A model generated the notes under the pieces. That model was not told the origin of the DNA. It saw only the letters and a list, made by a program, of their open reading frames with translations, and did not search any database. A stretch of DNA of 64,000 bases, from contig CM042150.1 of the NCBI GenBank assembly GCA_023376005.1, forward strand, positions 76,294,365 through 76,358,364. Direction: 5' to 3'. The stretch is from Doryteuthis pealeii. Taxonomy: Eukaryota > Mollusca > Cephalopoda > Myopsida > Loliginidae. The position numbers and the translations under genes are program-made. Positions 34,615-46,649 of the stretch are shown here, in pieces. How positions within the stretch are numbered: the first letter of the stretch is position 1; each line of letters starts with the position of its first letter.

Positions 34615-34915
34615 TCTATTTGATCCATAGATGGGACCCTAACAGATACTACCACTCCTCGTCAGAGTGGACATTGGCATAATGGCAATGAAGGGGTACT
34701 CCATACCTCTCAGAATTCTAGTAGAGTTATACCCTAGATACTTCATTTAAAGTGGGGACCCTGCAAGAAGCCAGCCTCCCAGAGAGTGGTGCTAGATATA
34801 GTTATAAAAATTTGTTCCAGGCAATAAACTCAGCCATTCCTCCTTTTAAATGAAAGGGCAAGTGCTACCTAATAGAAAGACCCTTGAAACTGAGTTGATT
34901 TATTTCCTACACCAC
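34615..34915 (-). repeat. Repeat family B (minus) followed by family C
   Basis: 34615-34760 is family B in reverse: 'gatgggaccctaacagatac', 'cgtcagagtggacattggc'. 34830-34915 matches 23570-23665: 'ggcaataaactcagccattc', 'aaatgaaagggcaagtgc'. Strand is given for family B. Confidence 0.65.
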
Positions 34916-34989
34916 ACAGCATGAGTTTAATATAAAACAGTGTGTAATAATGATAAGTCTACATCTAAAAGATTTAGATAAAACATCCA

Positions 34990-35035
<46 letters not shown>
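34990..35035. repeat. (TA)n microsatellite
   Basis: Pure TA run, adjacent to the hairpin that starts at 35107. Confidence 0.95.
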
Positions 35036-35039
<4 letters not shown>

Positions 35040-35106
35040 TTGATAATATAGTTTGCTGTATTCATAAGTAAAAAGTGCTCAATATCATTGATAGAGCATG
35101 TATATC

Positions 35107-35224
35107 TAAGTTAGGGTAGCAAAGACATCAAATCAATAATACTTAGTAACTGTCACTTACTTGCATGTGATTTTCAAACCAAGTGACAGTTATCAGGTGC
35201 TGTTGGCTTTTCTACCCTAACTTA
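35107..35224. repeat. Nested hairpin element
   Basis: Outer arms TAAGTTAGGGTAG/CTACCCTAACTTA extend to about 18 bp with one bulge (35107-35124 and 35207-35224). Inner arms AACTGTCACTT/AAGTGACAGTT (35148-35158 and 35181-35191) are exact. Likely a small fold-back or MITE. The inner core resembles the hairpin at 2643-2725. 35225-35574 holds a short TA/TG run (35240-35262) and nothing else recognised. Confidence 0.7.
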
Positions 35225-35574
35225 TGTGTATGTATGTATTATATATATATATGTGTGTGTGTTTATAACTAAAGCATTAAAACTATCATATTGAGCTTTA
35301 AATATTTCCAACAATACAGGCAGAATCCAGGAAAATCTCAGCAATGACAAAGATTTAGTAAAATATCTCAGAGCTCAATATCACAAGAGCAGCTTTCTGT
35401 TTTAAGTGTGGAAAATGTGACAACTCATATAATTGACTTCAATCAGTTAAGTGATCAAAGCAAAGTCCTGAAAAAGAAACTTCAAAATTAAAGAGAATAT
35501 CATGACCTTCCACTGACTTAGTATTGAAAACTCATAACACATTTTAAAAAATAATATATATAGATTTATACATC

Positions 35575-35713
35575 TAAACTTGTAGGGACCCGATTAGCTC
35601 GGTGTTTGTAGGGACCGGATTTGCTTGGTGTTTGTGATGGGCTGAAGAAGATCCGAGTTTTGATCCCCACCATTTAAATGTATAAGACTACGGAAATGTA
35701 GTTTCCGTAGAAA
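35575..35713 (+). mobile_element. tRNA-like SINE head with a 26-bp internal duplication and terminal hairpin
   Basis: 'gggacccgattagctcggtg' is repeated 26 bases later as 'gggaccggatttgcttggtg' (units from 35581 and 35607). 'gagttttgatccccacc' supplies a B-box-like arm. An exact 9-bp hairpin CTACGGAAA/TTTCCGTAG (35688-35696 and 35702-35710) closes the segment. It differs from SINE families 1 and 2. Confidence 0.55.
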
Positions 35714-37261
35714 ACAAAAGAAGAAGATAAAATTCATAAAAGAAACCACTTCATATACAAAATATTACAATTAATATTGTGATAGTCAATTGTTCTTTCA
35801 TTGATGTGTCTGTTGGTAGTTGTGTTTACTGAGAGCATAAGTTTGTTTATATTTGTGCATTTGGACTTGTCAAATTTGTAGCAGTTTTGATAAAACAATG
35901 TCTATGATTGAAACTTGTTGTGTTGAGTGGGATAGAGAAAATAGGAAACGAAAATAAGAGACAGATGTGATATACTACATTTTGTGTCTTCGGACAGCGA
36001 CTTCTCCCAATTGTCTCAAGTTAGGGAGAGCTTTTGCTCCATCTGTCGAGTTAGGGGGCATTCATCCCAACTGCCACTTTTCAGCTAAATGGGCCTTTTT
36101 ATAATTCTCTTTTGTCATTGTCTACGTGATTATTAAAAAATTTAATATTGGAATTTTCAAATATCAGCTGTTTTCTAATGATGTAAATATCAGATGATTT
36201 TGTAACATTCCGATGGCGTACATATTTTCAATAGAATTTAAACCATTGTTTATATTATTGCTAAAATATTTCTAAACTAATATTTATTCGATTATCTTTT
36301 GTTTACACAATTCTAAACTTAACTTATACACTTGTAAAATTACTTGTTTCAGAAAACTTAATTATTTTAATGTATTCAATTCCACATGCATGTAAATAGG
36401 GGGCCAAATTCCCCATAAACTATTTATGTATTTAAATAAATGAATGAAAATAAATCTTTTTAAAATAAATTTTCAGATGATTTTTTTGTAAAACTAAAAC
36501 ATTCCTAAACTAAATAATTATTTATCCTTATTTCATTTATATTCAAAAAAACATTCATGGTATTATTTTTTGCATTGGCCTTAAATGGACACTTTTGAAC
36601 TTTTTTCTCTCCATTATATAAATGTACACTAATTGAGTCCAGGTGACTTTCTCTGCGTTCAGTGTTATATAAACGCTTTCTATTGGCCAGCATTCCCATA
36701 TGCTATTACCAACGACACTTCTGTTTTCAGATTTTCACCATACAAGACCCCAAGCTCTGTCAAAGGTTACTCCTTAAATCCCTATCTACCTACTTAGGTG
36801 TTTAAAGTGTGTATCGCAGACAAAAGAGAGAAATATATTTATCCATAAAAGAATAAAGAAGGAGAATAAAAGAAAGATTGACAACACAGTTGCCTTCTGA
36901 TATTCCTTGATCTACAGTTCTAGCACACCATAATGTTAAAGTTGTGCAATCCAATAATGAAAAAAGTGAACTAAAAAAGGAATTACTTTTACCATAATAT
37001 TGTTTGTCATATATGAATAAAATATGACAGTAAAATATAGTAGTTTCCTTCGTTTATTTAATATGACCATAAAATATAATAGTTTGATTTAATGATTAAT
37101 TGATTTTAATGGTATGTCAACCTATCTAGGATTATTTTATATTTGTAAGTTTGGGAATTGCATTCATTGTTCATTCATATTTATGTTTTTTGTGTACTTG
37201 TTACTTTAAAAAATTTTTTTCCTGCAGTCATATTGAATATGAATCATTTTTAAACTGATAT
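35714..37261. other. Unassigned AT-rich stretch
   Basis: No supported gene. A splice-acceptor-like 'ttctgttttcag' at 36719-36730 is followed by a 22-codon open stretch with no recognisable family. 36990-37110 and 37460-37530 share 'aatatgacagtaaaatatat'-type sequence, flanking the family B copy between them. Confidence 0.5.
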
Positions 37262-37445
37262 ATTTGACCTACATATAGGACCCTAACAGATACTACCACT
37301 CAAGGTCAGAGTAGCAATGAAAGGGTACTCCTCAGTCCCCAGATCTACAGAACTGGAACCTCAACATCAGATACTGTTTGGTTTCATACCTAAGACACTT
37401 GTTTTTGAGGAGGGCCTTACCCATCTTCAGAGGATACAATAAGCC
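37262..37445 (-). repeat. Interspersed repeat family B (minus)
   Basis: 'taggaccctaacagatacta', 'actggaacctcaacatcaga', 'gaggagggccttacccatct', then 'gatacaataagccccactg', which mirrors the 5' end of the plus copy at 40978. Confidence 0.75.
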
Positions 37446-39124
37446 CCACTGAAAGTAGTTTAATTTGTTTATATAATATGACAGTAAAATATATAGTATT
37501 TTCATTTATTTAATTAATGATTTATTCAATTCATTTTTTTGTATTGCATATATGTAAATAAATATTATATATATATATATGTGTGTGCATGTGTGTGGTG
37601 TGTGTGTGTGTGTGTGCGCAAAGCATTAGAAATCTCATATTGGTCATTAAACCTTGCTGGTTGTTCCTAATTAATTGATAGTGTTTACATGGGTTCAGCT
37701 ACAACTCATTAATGCCAAAATCTACATCCAATCATAAATGTAAATTCATCTGTTTGATTAATTAAAGTAATTTAACTTTGGGCTATTGCAATTGAAGTAG
37801 TCACATATTTCCTAATGGCTGGAACTAATTGCAAAGAGAAATGGAACCAGAGGGAGCCAAGGGGAGTCTTATTTAGGATTTAGGTTTAAATTTACATGTT
37901 TTGGAAACATATTCTCTTCTATCGTCATAATCTTAGGCCTTGATGAGTGATTTTTTGGAACCTTGTTTTGTGATAGCAAGTGAAGTTTTAGGAATTAGAT
38001 TATCTGTTGAGAGGGAACCAGTAGGATATAAATAATGCAGCTCATAGGTGTCATATTTTTACTTTATAATTAAAAGCACACGTTGTTTAGCCAGTTAAAC
38101 TGATTAAGCAAATTATAATTATATATGGATATATTATTAATCTCCCACTGGCTTTACTCAGCAATTAACTGCTAAAATTTTTCTTTCTATTGCTGTAGAT
38201 TTAATTTAAGTTATTGAAAACTCTCCTGGATCTAACCACACTTTTTCATTTTGAATTCTCAAGATAAATTCAATTGTTATTGCTAGAGACTCTCTTGTCT
38301 AAAATGATCCTACTGAAGAAGAGAGATAAGTTACTATTAATATCAATATTTGACTAGTTTCATCCTTTTTGAATTTTTTTAGCACGGGTCAGGATTGAAT
38401 ATTAAGCAAAATAAACACATGCTTAAGAGACCAAAAGGTGATGGTGCCCCAAAATAGAAGAACGCCCTAAAATAGAAAGGTACTCAAACAGGGATGAGTT
38501 CGCCAAAGTTTTTATTTTGTTATGAATATATCATGTCTTGTAGTGACCAGATCATGTTTGCAGTAAACCCTAATGGAAAACTACCCAAAAATGATGAAAT
38601 TTATTTATGCCATTATGTTTGTTATCTATATCTTGTCAGATTTTTAAACTGTGAATATTAAATTTCTTTTTGTATTTTAATTTTTTAGAGGAAGGTTTCC
38701 CAATGGATAATGATTTTATTTAATATAAAAATAAGAATGTTCCTAAATATCTAAACTTTTACTTTCAGTTCTAACTCAGTTTCTTGCAATACCAATTAAA
38801 TGTATCCATCTGAATGTCATACACTGTGGAATTGTATGAAGTAACAAATAAGTTACTAAATTGATAATTTATTAAATTACTTTATATTTACAACATAAAG
38901 GGGAGGATATTTTACTTGTTGACTGAATTGTATTTAAACTAAAAGCAATAACTTTACATCTAGTTATCAGGGGAGGAATTGAGTGGGTATTTTGTTGGGT
39001 TATGCTTGTGGCTTTAATCTGGTTCTGATAATACTAGTAAAAAATTAGTAATAAATAATTGAAAAAGTTTCATCTAAAAATGAATCAAAATAAAGATAAG
39101 TGTTTGAATTTTGATTTTGTTTTC
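37446..39124. other. Unassigned stretch with a TA/TG microsatellite
   Basis: TA then TG run at 37568-37618. The remainder is AT-rich with no recognised coding or repeat family. Confidence 0.6.
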
Positions 39125-40560
39125 TTAAAATTTATGTATAACCCATTTTTCTAGTTTCTGAATTCTAAAAAAATATCTACCATAATTAGGAATTCCATTT
39201 ATTATTTTGAAAGTTTCAATTAGATCACCTCTAATTATTCTTTCCAGTAAAGTAGTTAATCCTAATGTCTCCCTGTCACTGTAATCCTTTACTCTTTTTA
39301 TCATTTTTGTCACTCTTCTTTGTATGTCATCTAATTTTATTATTACATTCCTAATTTCCACGTCTAGATATTGGAGGCCAGTCCTGGGTACAGTATTCTA
39401 TATCTGGTCTTATTAAGGTTTTGTATATTTTTAAAACATTTTGGATCCAATATGTAATACTTTACATTTTTCTATGTTAAATTTTAATTTCCAAATATCT
39501 TCCCAATATGACAAGTTATTCAGATCTATTTGTGTTATTTCTTTTGATAATGGTCTAACAATTAGTTTAACATCATCTGCAAATAGTTGTATTTCTGATT
39601 TAATATCATTAGGTAAATCATTTATGAATATCAAAAAGAACAAAGGTTCCAATACTGATCCCTTAGGAACATCAGAAGGTATATACTGTGTTTCAGAAAA
39701 ATTGAAACCAATTTTTAATTTTGTAGTTCTGTCAAAAGATATCTTAAAATATTTACTATTTTTTAAGAAATGTCTAAAATTTTCATTTTTACTATTAAAT
39801 GATAATGTGATACCATATCAAATGTCTTGCTAAAATCCAAATATATAATATCTGCATTATCCATTTCCATCAAATATTCATTTACCATATTCTCCAATAA
39901 TTTCCAAAATAATAGATAATGTTGATTTATCTTTTAATTACAATTCATATCTTTCCCTATAGAATTTCATATATGATTTCTAATCAGTATTTCAAAAACC
40001 TTATACAAAATACATGTCAGAGAAACTGGTTGGTAATTTCTTTTTTTAAATGTATCAAACCATTTTTTATGCAATTATTTTATGTATTACAATTACCGTT
40101 TTCCAAATATAAGGAACCCTTTCATACATTTCTCAAAAAATGTACTTATTGCATTGATAAAGCTTTCATTTGATAAGTTCTTTGATAATAATAGTTTTTT
40201 GTCTTTAGCTCCTATTTTTATTTCCTCCATAATTTTTGGGGTACCATCTGATAACACCTTTTTTGTAGCGGAGCAAACTCTTTCAAAGAATGAACAGATT
40301 GAAAAAAAATACTAGCACACCTGATTTTGCAACTAGTGTATCCGTTAATTCAACTGTCTTATCTTTTTTTTTTTACTGTACTAACATTTTTGTGAATTCT
40401 AGTTTTTGATTTTACATATTTTTTTTTGAATAAGAATGTTTTTTTTGTTTTTTTTGTTTTTCTTGTTGAACCCATTATTCTCGTTTGGAAATTTTTCCTA
40501 CGGCTTTTAAATGATTTATTACAGTTGATTTATTTGTCTTCAATTCTTTTGCAAGTTCCT
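39125..40560 (-). pseudogene. Jockey/CR1-like LINE reverse-transcriptase remnant
   Basis: Reading the minus strand from 40,560 downward in broken frames gives, in order, a degenerate fingers region, VSLTCILYKVFE (about 40000), YLDFSKTFDMVSH (palm motif A, about 39815-39850), PKGSVLEPLFFLIFINDLP (about 39600-39665), the catalytic FADD box (39572-39583), and a thumb/connection region with IQRRVTKMIKR and LGLTTLLERR-like sequence to 39125. Two pieces stay open (39431-39652 and 39125-39361). Frameshifts, stops and loss of the endonuclease make it dead. LFFLIFINDLP and FADD are typical of Jockey/CR1-type LINEs, a different lineage from 783-2125. Confidence 0.88.
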
Positions 40561-40977
40561 CTACTTTATCAATTTTCAAATTCTAATGTCTTTTAAGAGT
40601 GTACTTTATCCTTGAGCTCAAAATCTTCTTCTTTAAAACTTTGCCAACCATTGTTGTCACATGTTTACAAATACGTCATCATTGCTGAAAGCTTCATTGA
40701 TTCACTGCCAACTTTCAGTTTTAGTTTTTTCCTGTCGATTAAACATGAAGAGTCAATGGTGTCAAATGAGGACAAGCTTTGTCATGCAACAAAATCCTCG
40801 GGCAACTTCTAATGCATCTTTCAAATGTATAAACTGATTCACCATTAATTTTTCTGCAGGTTCACCTATTCATTGTGATCCGTCTTCCTTCAAAATCTCT
40901 GACAATTCTTGTTTTCAATTTTTAAAATCTTTCAGGGCATTCTTGATTCTAGAGCACAGAATATTCTTTTTAACCAT
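40561..40977. other. Unassigned, possibly further LINE upstream sequence
   Basis: Continues from the LINE remnant without a clear boundary; no motif recognised. Confidence 0.4.
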
Positions 40978-41310
40978 GCCCTGTTAGTGGGGCTTAGAAT
41001 ACATTGATTGTATCCTGTGTAGAGGTGTAAGACCGCACCCCAAAAGGAATATGCTGGTTAGGATACTAAATTACTTCTGGAGATCCAGGGAGTATGGACT
41101 ACCGCTTCATTGCCATTAATGCTAGTTCCACTCTGACCGAGTGTAGTAGTACTCATCTATTGGTCAAATAAATCTGTTTACAAAATATTTGTATTAGATA
41201 GGAATACCTGATATCATCTAACTGTGTGCATAAATTGCTAAAGAAACTATAAAAACTCTAAGGCAGAAAATAACCCCAGATGAGTTGACATGCCATTTAT
41301 ATCAATTAAT
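40978..41310 (+). repeat. Interspersed repeat family B (longest copy)
   Basis: Starts 'gccctgttagtggggcttag', then 'gatactaaattacttctgga', 'cttcattgccattaatgcta' and 'gttccactctgaccgag', ending 'gatgagttgacatgcc'. The 5' part extends beyond the copies at 3232 and 22343. Confidence 0.75.
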
Positions 41311-42017
41311 CAATCCTTTTTAAACCTTGCTAGCTATTACTCATACATGTTTGTGCCTACTGTATCATCAGCTGCAGTCATCCAACACTAGACTTTCAGT
41401 ACATATCTGACAGACTATACCATGTTAGATGTGAATTTTATATCCAGCTATGATTTTCACCAAAACATTATTACATTTCAAAAAAAAAAAAAAATACTTT
41501 ACTGCAAAAAATTCTCAAAAGTATGCACACAAAAGCAATAAATAGCTGAGTAAATTTCAAAGATACTTCTAAGAGTTCTCTATCTTGTGCAAAAGATTAT
41601 GCTGGTAACATTTGCATCAACCTGACACATTGTTTATGTAGGATAACTCAGTTCTGAGTATTTCAGCTGATGAACCAAAGAAAGGTTCCTTAATGAGATT
41701 TTATTGACAAGATTATAATGATGTAATTTTTGCATATTTGTATGTTATCATAACACAGATAAATATGGCATGTTATAGCAAGATTTTTGTTATGGTAACA
41801 GTATTAAGATGTTCGGACTTAAAGAATAAAGCAACTTCATATCCAATTTTCAATTCCATAAGAATAGAGTCTACATCCACTCTCACCCTGATCATTATGA
41901 TTTTTTGAGGTAGATAAAAATTCTGCTCATTTGTGTAACAGAAATATAATACAGCAGGGGAGCAGAGGCAAAGGGAATTCTGACTTGTCACTGGTTGTGG
42001 GAGCACCACTCATGTAG
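41311..42017. other. Unassigned AT-rich stretch
   Basis: A-run at 41478-41495. No gene; the minus open frame at 41773-42009 has no recognisable domain. Confidence 0.5.
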
Positions 42018-42212
42018 CATACCTAGGTTAAAGAGCCTAGTTTACCCTATTATTTACCTATAGCTGGAGGGGGAACATTTAGATTCACACCTTTCCCAAA
42101 GGTATTAGTGTTATGGTAAATGCAAACAGATTTTTCCAGGATTTGAACTTGGGAATTCATGTGCCCTTCTACATTGATAACCATTACACCACTGGGGCCT
42201 TTTTAAACCAAA
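42018..42212 (-). mobile_element. tRNA-derived SINE, family 1 (minus)
   Basis: 'taggttaaagagcctagttt', 'agctggagggggaac', 'cccaaaggtattagtg', 'ccaggatttgaacttgg', and the head 'gataaccattacaccac', with its A-box-like sequence well kept. Confidence 0.88.
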
Positions 42213-43576
42213 ATCTTTCCACTTTGAATTGTTTATTTCAAATTTATGTTGTTGTTTTCTCTGTGGAAAGAATTTTTGCTTTATTAAAGTAACAAAAATC
42301 AATATCCTTCCATGTTGATTATTTATATGACTTAGAGATAGGTAAAATAAACTTCATGCAGTTGGAACTTGAATTTGGTCAGTCGTTAGAGATTATCAAA
42401 ATCCATTGCAGTTCCTGAAGAGATAATCCCTATTCATCCAAGAGCCATTTGCTTCTTTGATTCTGTCATAATTATCTGTGAGGAAGGAAAATCAGAAAAA
42501 GAGTGAAACAAATCTCCTTTTTACAAGGTTGAAATATTTATGAATCATTTAGTTGATGTGATTTTTTTTTCTTTCCTTTCCCATTGCACCTCTGAAAGTG
42601 AGCTGATTTTAAACTCCAAAGCTACTTTCTAGGTGACTTACTCTGTCTCTCCCTGACTAACTCTATCCACCTATATCTCTTCAAATATATTATGACCTTC
42701 ATTGACCTATCCCTCATTCCCAGTGACATGTTTAGATTTACAACTTCCTTATATAAAAAAATCTTGCATCTAATACAATATTGAACCTAATTCCCTTTAC
42801 ATTACACTAAGTTGTGCTTTAATATTATGACTACTTAATGACCACTGATGATGGCCTTTAAGAGAGATTAAATATGTTTTAGATCCAAAATAATGTGTTG
42901 TTATTGATATGAAATTTTTTCAGCTATGAAATGAGTATTCAATTTTATTTCCTCGATAATAGATCTTAATCTTGTATTTAATTACTCAAAACATGTTCAT
43001 AAAAATACTTAATAAACAAGGTGTTAATATTTTGTTGATATTTAGAGTTTTATTTAAATTCTCCTTAGATTATCATAAACATAAACATATTAGGATGTAT
43101 CAAAAGTGTTTTGATTTTCTAATCAACTGAAGGTTCATGAGAAATCTCTGTAGAATTCCTGTATGTTTTTCAGGTCTATGTAATGCCCTAATTACGGTAA
43201 TTTTTTATATTCCTAACTCTTCTGAAAGTAGTTTTTGAGTGCTTGTAGTTAGGTTCTCTTCTATCTTGTTTTTTAAAGAATCATAATTCTTAGCTTTTTT
43301 CAAGGGACAAGTCAGCACACTTAAAATGATTAAACCAGCATTTGGCAGTATTGTAAGATTTTTTTTTTCTTTTTCCTGGATTTATGTGCACCTTCAGTAA
43401 CTTTGAAGCTCAGTTTAGAATAATGTCTCAAAAATTACCTGAATCTTAATACTTGTATCCATCATAATAACATTTGAAACAAAACATACAGCTGAATAGA
43501 CTTGATAATGATATTGTATGGTAATAGTAGTAGTAGTAGTAGCAATACTACTACTAATAATAATCATAATCTGACT
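42213..43576. other. Unassigned stretch with a degenerate hammerhead-like relic
   Basis: At 42845-42876, CTGATGA, an extra T and GGCCT-TTAAG are followed by AGAGATTAAA where AGGCCGAAA would complete stem II and the core. This looks like a mutated HHR of the same style as that at 61904. A TAG repeat lies at 43522-43560. No coding sequence otherwise. Confidence 0.5.
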
Positions 43577-44165
43577 ATGTGTCTACAAAGCTGTGTTCTC
43601 AGTACACTCCTCTACAGTAGTGAAGCTTGGACCACATACTCAAGCCATGAGAGGAAACTTGACAATTTCCACCTCAGGTGCCTATGCCGCATCCTACACA
43701 TTCACTAGCAAGATAAAGTGCCAAACACAGACATGCTGGACTGAGCAAACATGAACAGAATGTTTGCCTTCATCTGTGACAGACAACTGCACTGGCTTGG
43801 TCATGTCATGAGGATGGACAAAGGCCACATCTCCAAAGACCTACTGTAAGACTAATTAGTTGAAGGCTCCTGACCAGTAGGAAGACCATTCTAACACTTC
43901 AAAGATGTTGAAAAAAGACGTAAAGACATGCCACATCAACACCAATACATGAGGGGTTGGTGCAGAAAAGCAAGTAGCCTGGTGCCTCCTTGTCAAACAA
44001 GGCACGAACAGGAGTGAAACAGAGAGGGAAGTAGCTGCCACAGCAAAGAGAGCCAGAAGGAAGGAGAGACAACAGCAGTCCCAGCAAGCATCACTGTTTA
44101 TGTGCAGTTACTACACCAGAGATTGCCATTCAAAAATTAGTCTGTTCAGCCATTCGCGCAGATGA
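43577..44165 (+). pseudogene. LINE remnant: C-terminal RT region and terminal zinc finger
   Basis: Frames broken by stops give VLSTLLYSSEAWTTYSSHERKLD (shown in part; from 43593), RCLCRILHIH, then LHWLGHVMRMD (about 43790), a basic Arg/Lys-rich stretch (about 44040-44080) and a terminal C-x2-C-like ... SLFSHSRR finger (about 44095-44160). This is the usual C-terminal order of a widespread LINE family. It is 5'-truncated with frameshifts. A separate LINE tail begins right after it. Confidence 0.82.
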
Positions 44166-44634
44166 AAAAAATTTGGATTATGCTATCATCTTTAGGAGAC
44201 AGAAGGATGCCAATACAAACTAGAATCAGTCCGAGAAAATGATATGTACAAAATTGTCTGGGATTTTATAATACACACAGATCAACCAATCCAGAAAATT
44301 AGAAAAAGTTAACGAGAGGATTTTGCCATTCCAGCAGAATGAAGTGAAAATAAAAGAAAGCAAAAACTGGACAAATATCTTAACTTTGCCATAGAGTGGA
44401 AAAATCTATAGAATAAGGTGACAGTGATACCAACAATAGTTGGAGTCCTTGGAAGAGTCCCAAAGTTCCCAGTGGAACTGTAGATCTCTGGAAAGATTGA
44501 AACTGTCCAGACCACAGTGCTATTGAGATTGGCTTGAATATTGAAAAACATCATGGAGATCTGAGGAGATTTGCTGGAATTTGAACTTCAGAGAAGGCCA
44601 CCAACTAGTCTTAGTGTGAAAACTCAAGAATATT

Positions 44635-44640
<6 letters not shown>
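44166..44640 (+). pseudogene. LINE 3' fragment (restriction-like endonuclease type)
   Basis: Same segment as 33600-33990 in the opposite orientation. 'VTVIPTIVGVLGRVPKFPVE' can be read around 44420-44480, followed by a LERRLKLSRPQ-like and AGI-type tail, with stops. It ends at an AAT microsatellite (44637-44680), a typical LINE 3' tail position. Confidence 0.7.
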
Positions 44641-44679
<39 letters not shown>

Positions 44680-44680
44680 G
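44637..44680. repeat. (AAT)n microsatellite at a LINE 3' end
   Basis: About fourteen AAT units directly after the LINE fragment, likely its 3' tail or grown from it. Confidence 0.9.
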
Positions 44681-46015
44681 TTAAACATAGCAGTTACATA
44701 GTCATACAAAATAAACTTTTGAGTAAAGGTCTATAAAAATAAAAATGCAAAAATAAAAAAGATACATCCTAACATCAAAAGGAAAAATCACTTTTTTTTC
44801 TCTTATAACATTTATGTTAAAATGTTTTGCAAAGTTTATTCAGGTGAATGAATATTAACTATTTTTTATCTATTCTTACACACACAAGATAATTCATTGA
44901 ATAATCTTGAGAGACCTCATCCTATTAACTTAAAATTACATCATATAAGTAAACCTGATTCTTGTGCAGCTTGGGGTTTCTAATATCCAGTTGACATTCT
45001 TATGTTTTGGTTTACATTGTTTGTCTCTTGGAAATTGACTGAGTCTTAGAGAGAAAACAAACTTATCTATCATATTGCAGCTGGTCTCTGTGGTTTCAAA
45101 AGATTAGTGTTTCTTGAAATTGGATACAAAGGAGAGTTATTTCTACTTTGAATTATTTTTAAGATTCTTGACATATCTGTAATCTATGTGGAATTATTAA
45201 ATCATTTTGCTAAATAAATTCTGGCATATTTCCATTATCCTAAACGTTTGGGTACACAAACAAGTAAGCTTTCTATAATAAAAATGATATAGTCCAACCT
45301 AAAATTACTTGATTATATCAGAGCCCATTTCTGTTTACACATACTGAAACAGCAAAATCATTCACTCTTCCATTTGTACTGATAAAGCCAGTTGATTGTA
45401 TGCATCCAGGAAAAAATATCATGTGACAAAATACTGATTAAAAAAAACATCCACACTTACAATGCAAAATCTATTTGGTGTTACACACACACACTCGTTA
45501 GGGTTGACCAGTGTGCACACGCAGCAAGAAATAAAAAGAAATAATGTGAAAAGGTCCCAGATGTAAAAATAAATAAAAAATATATAATACAAAAGGGATG
45601 GGATTTTCAAACTTTTCTCTTTGCTCCCATAAAAGGGGTGGGAGAAGACCGAATGAAAGGCAACATCACTGAATGACAAAAAAGACGACCAGAATCTCAG
45701 ATAAATGCACAAGAATTTATTCACATTTAATTACAACTTATTTGTATAAAATAAGGGGTAAGAGCATATATACAAATCTACACGGGATCAGGAGAATAAA
45801 ATTAATATGTAATTCTTATTGTTAAATTGAACAGATACAAATATCAACCACATCAACATTAGATGAAATGCACAGCAAATAATAGGAATTCCCAGAATAC
45901 AACAAAAATGTGATATATTTTGCTTTTTAACTCACTGTGCCGTTGGAATTCGCCAAAAAGTTCTTTTCAAAAGACAATTATTCATTTCCCTTTTTATTTA
46001 TTCTTTTTTTTATCA
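44681..46015. other. Unassigned AT-rich stretch
   Basis: No gene recognised. The 101-codon minus open frame at 45419-45724 is hydrophobic and Phe-rich, with no domain or flanking signals. Confidence 0.5.
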
Positions 46016-46222
46016 TCAGTGGCTCTTTCTTTCTATCAAACGCGAACTGGTTTTAATTCGTAGTAAAACGTCTTTAATTTTTCTATTTGCCCATCCTTTC
46101 GATCCAAATATTGAATTTTGCAGAGCCAGAAACTTCACATGCTGACGGTTGGGTGGATCTTTCAACTGTGTCTTGACGTGCGTGAATTCCTGGCGCGAAA
46201 AAGCCATCTCAAGCGTTGTCAT
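46016..46222 (-). CDS. Unidentified small open frame, possible short gene or terminal exon
   Basis: 68 codons, start ATGACAACGCTTG, with balanced codon use (EFTHVKTQLKDPPNRQHVKF in the middle) unlike the Phe/Ile/Tyr-rich random frames around it, and ending in tandem TGATGA stops. An AATAAA polyadenylation signal lies about 15 bases after the stop on the minus strand. The surrounding 46020-46480 is GC-richer with CpG ('ggcgcgaaaaagcc', 'gcgttgtcatggcg'), which could be a gene start or a transposon piece. No family recognised. An adjacent minus frame (46270-46482) is separate and in another frame. Chance is still possible at this length. Confidence 0.28.
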   Translation of the reverse strand: MTTLEMAFSRQEFTHVKTQLKDPPNRQHVKFLALQNSIFGSKGWANRKIKDVLLRIKTSSRLIERKSH

Positions 46223-46649
46223 GGCGAAAATCCTAGTGTTAGGTGTACTCTTAGGGTCACGAGGTCACCTCAGGGGGGGGTAGTACAATCATCTTTTAAG
46301 CGTATGGATAGTAATAGGAATTTCAGCATTCCTTTGTAAAAAAAAAATACAAAAATACAAAACTGGTTGGACCTTAATTCTTTTGCTCGCCCACGCACTT
46401 TTTGTGGTTTCTTTTCTTTCAGATAAAATTTTCTTATGATTTTAGCATATGTATACTGGTTGATGTGCCAGCGATATGTCACATTGGTGACATTAAAATA
46501 TGACTAGAATGGAAGTAAATAATGACAGTATTATGTTTAGTATGTTACTTTTTCTTACTAAAGTTAAAGAGTTTATCTGGTGTCATTTTTTAATATCATT
46601 ACAAAATCAATGTTCTATAAAGCATTTTTATCATGGTTTGGTTTATTTT

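Noticed and set aside
35638..35665. Hammerhead motif from CTGAAGA near the tRNA-like head
   Set aside because: No GAAA or pairing stems follow; part of the tRNA-derived region.
37415..37440. Hammerhead motif from CTGAAGATGGG on the minus strand
   Set aside because: No GAAA follows stem II; the sequence is part of repeat family B.
43502..43708. Intact small protein starting at 43502
   Set aside because: The first part is a TAG/ACT microsatellite and the rest is a LINE reverse-transcriptase C-terminal remnant.
45419..45724. 101-codon minus ORF
   Set aside because: Composition is Phe/Leu/Ser-rich as expected from AT-rich DNA; no domain, splice or polyadenylation support.
46005..46020. Hammerhead motif from CTGATGA on the minus strand
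   Set aside because: It is followed by an A-run with no stem II and no GAAA at the right distance; it overlaps tandem stop codons.
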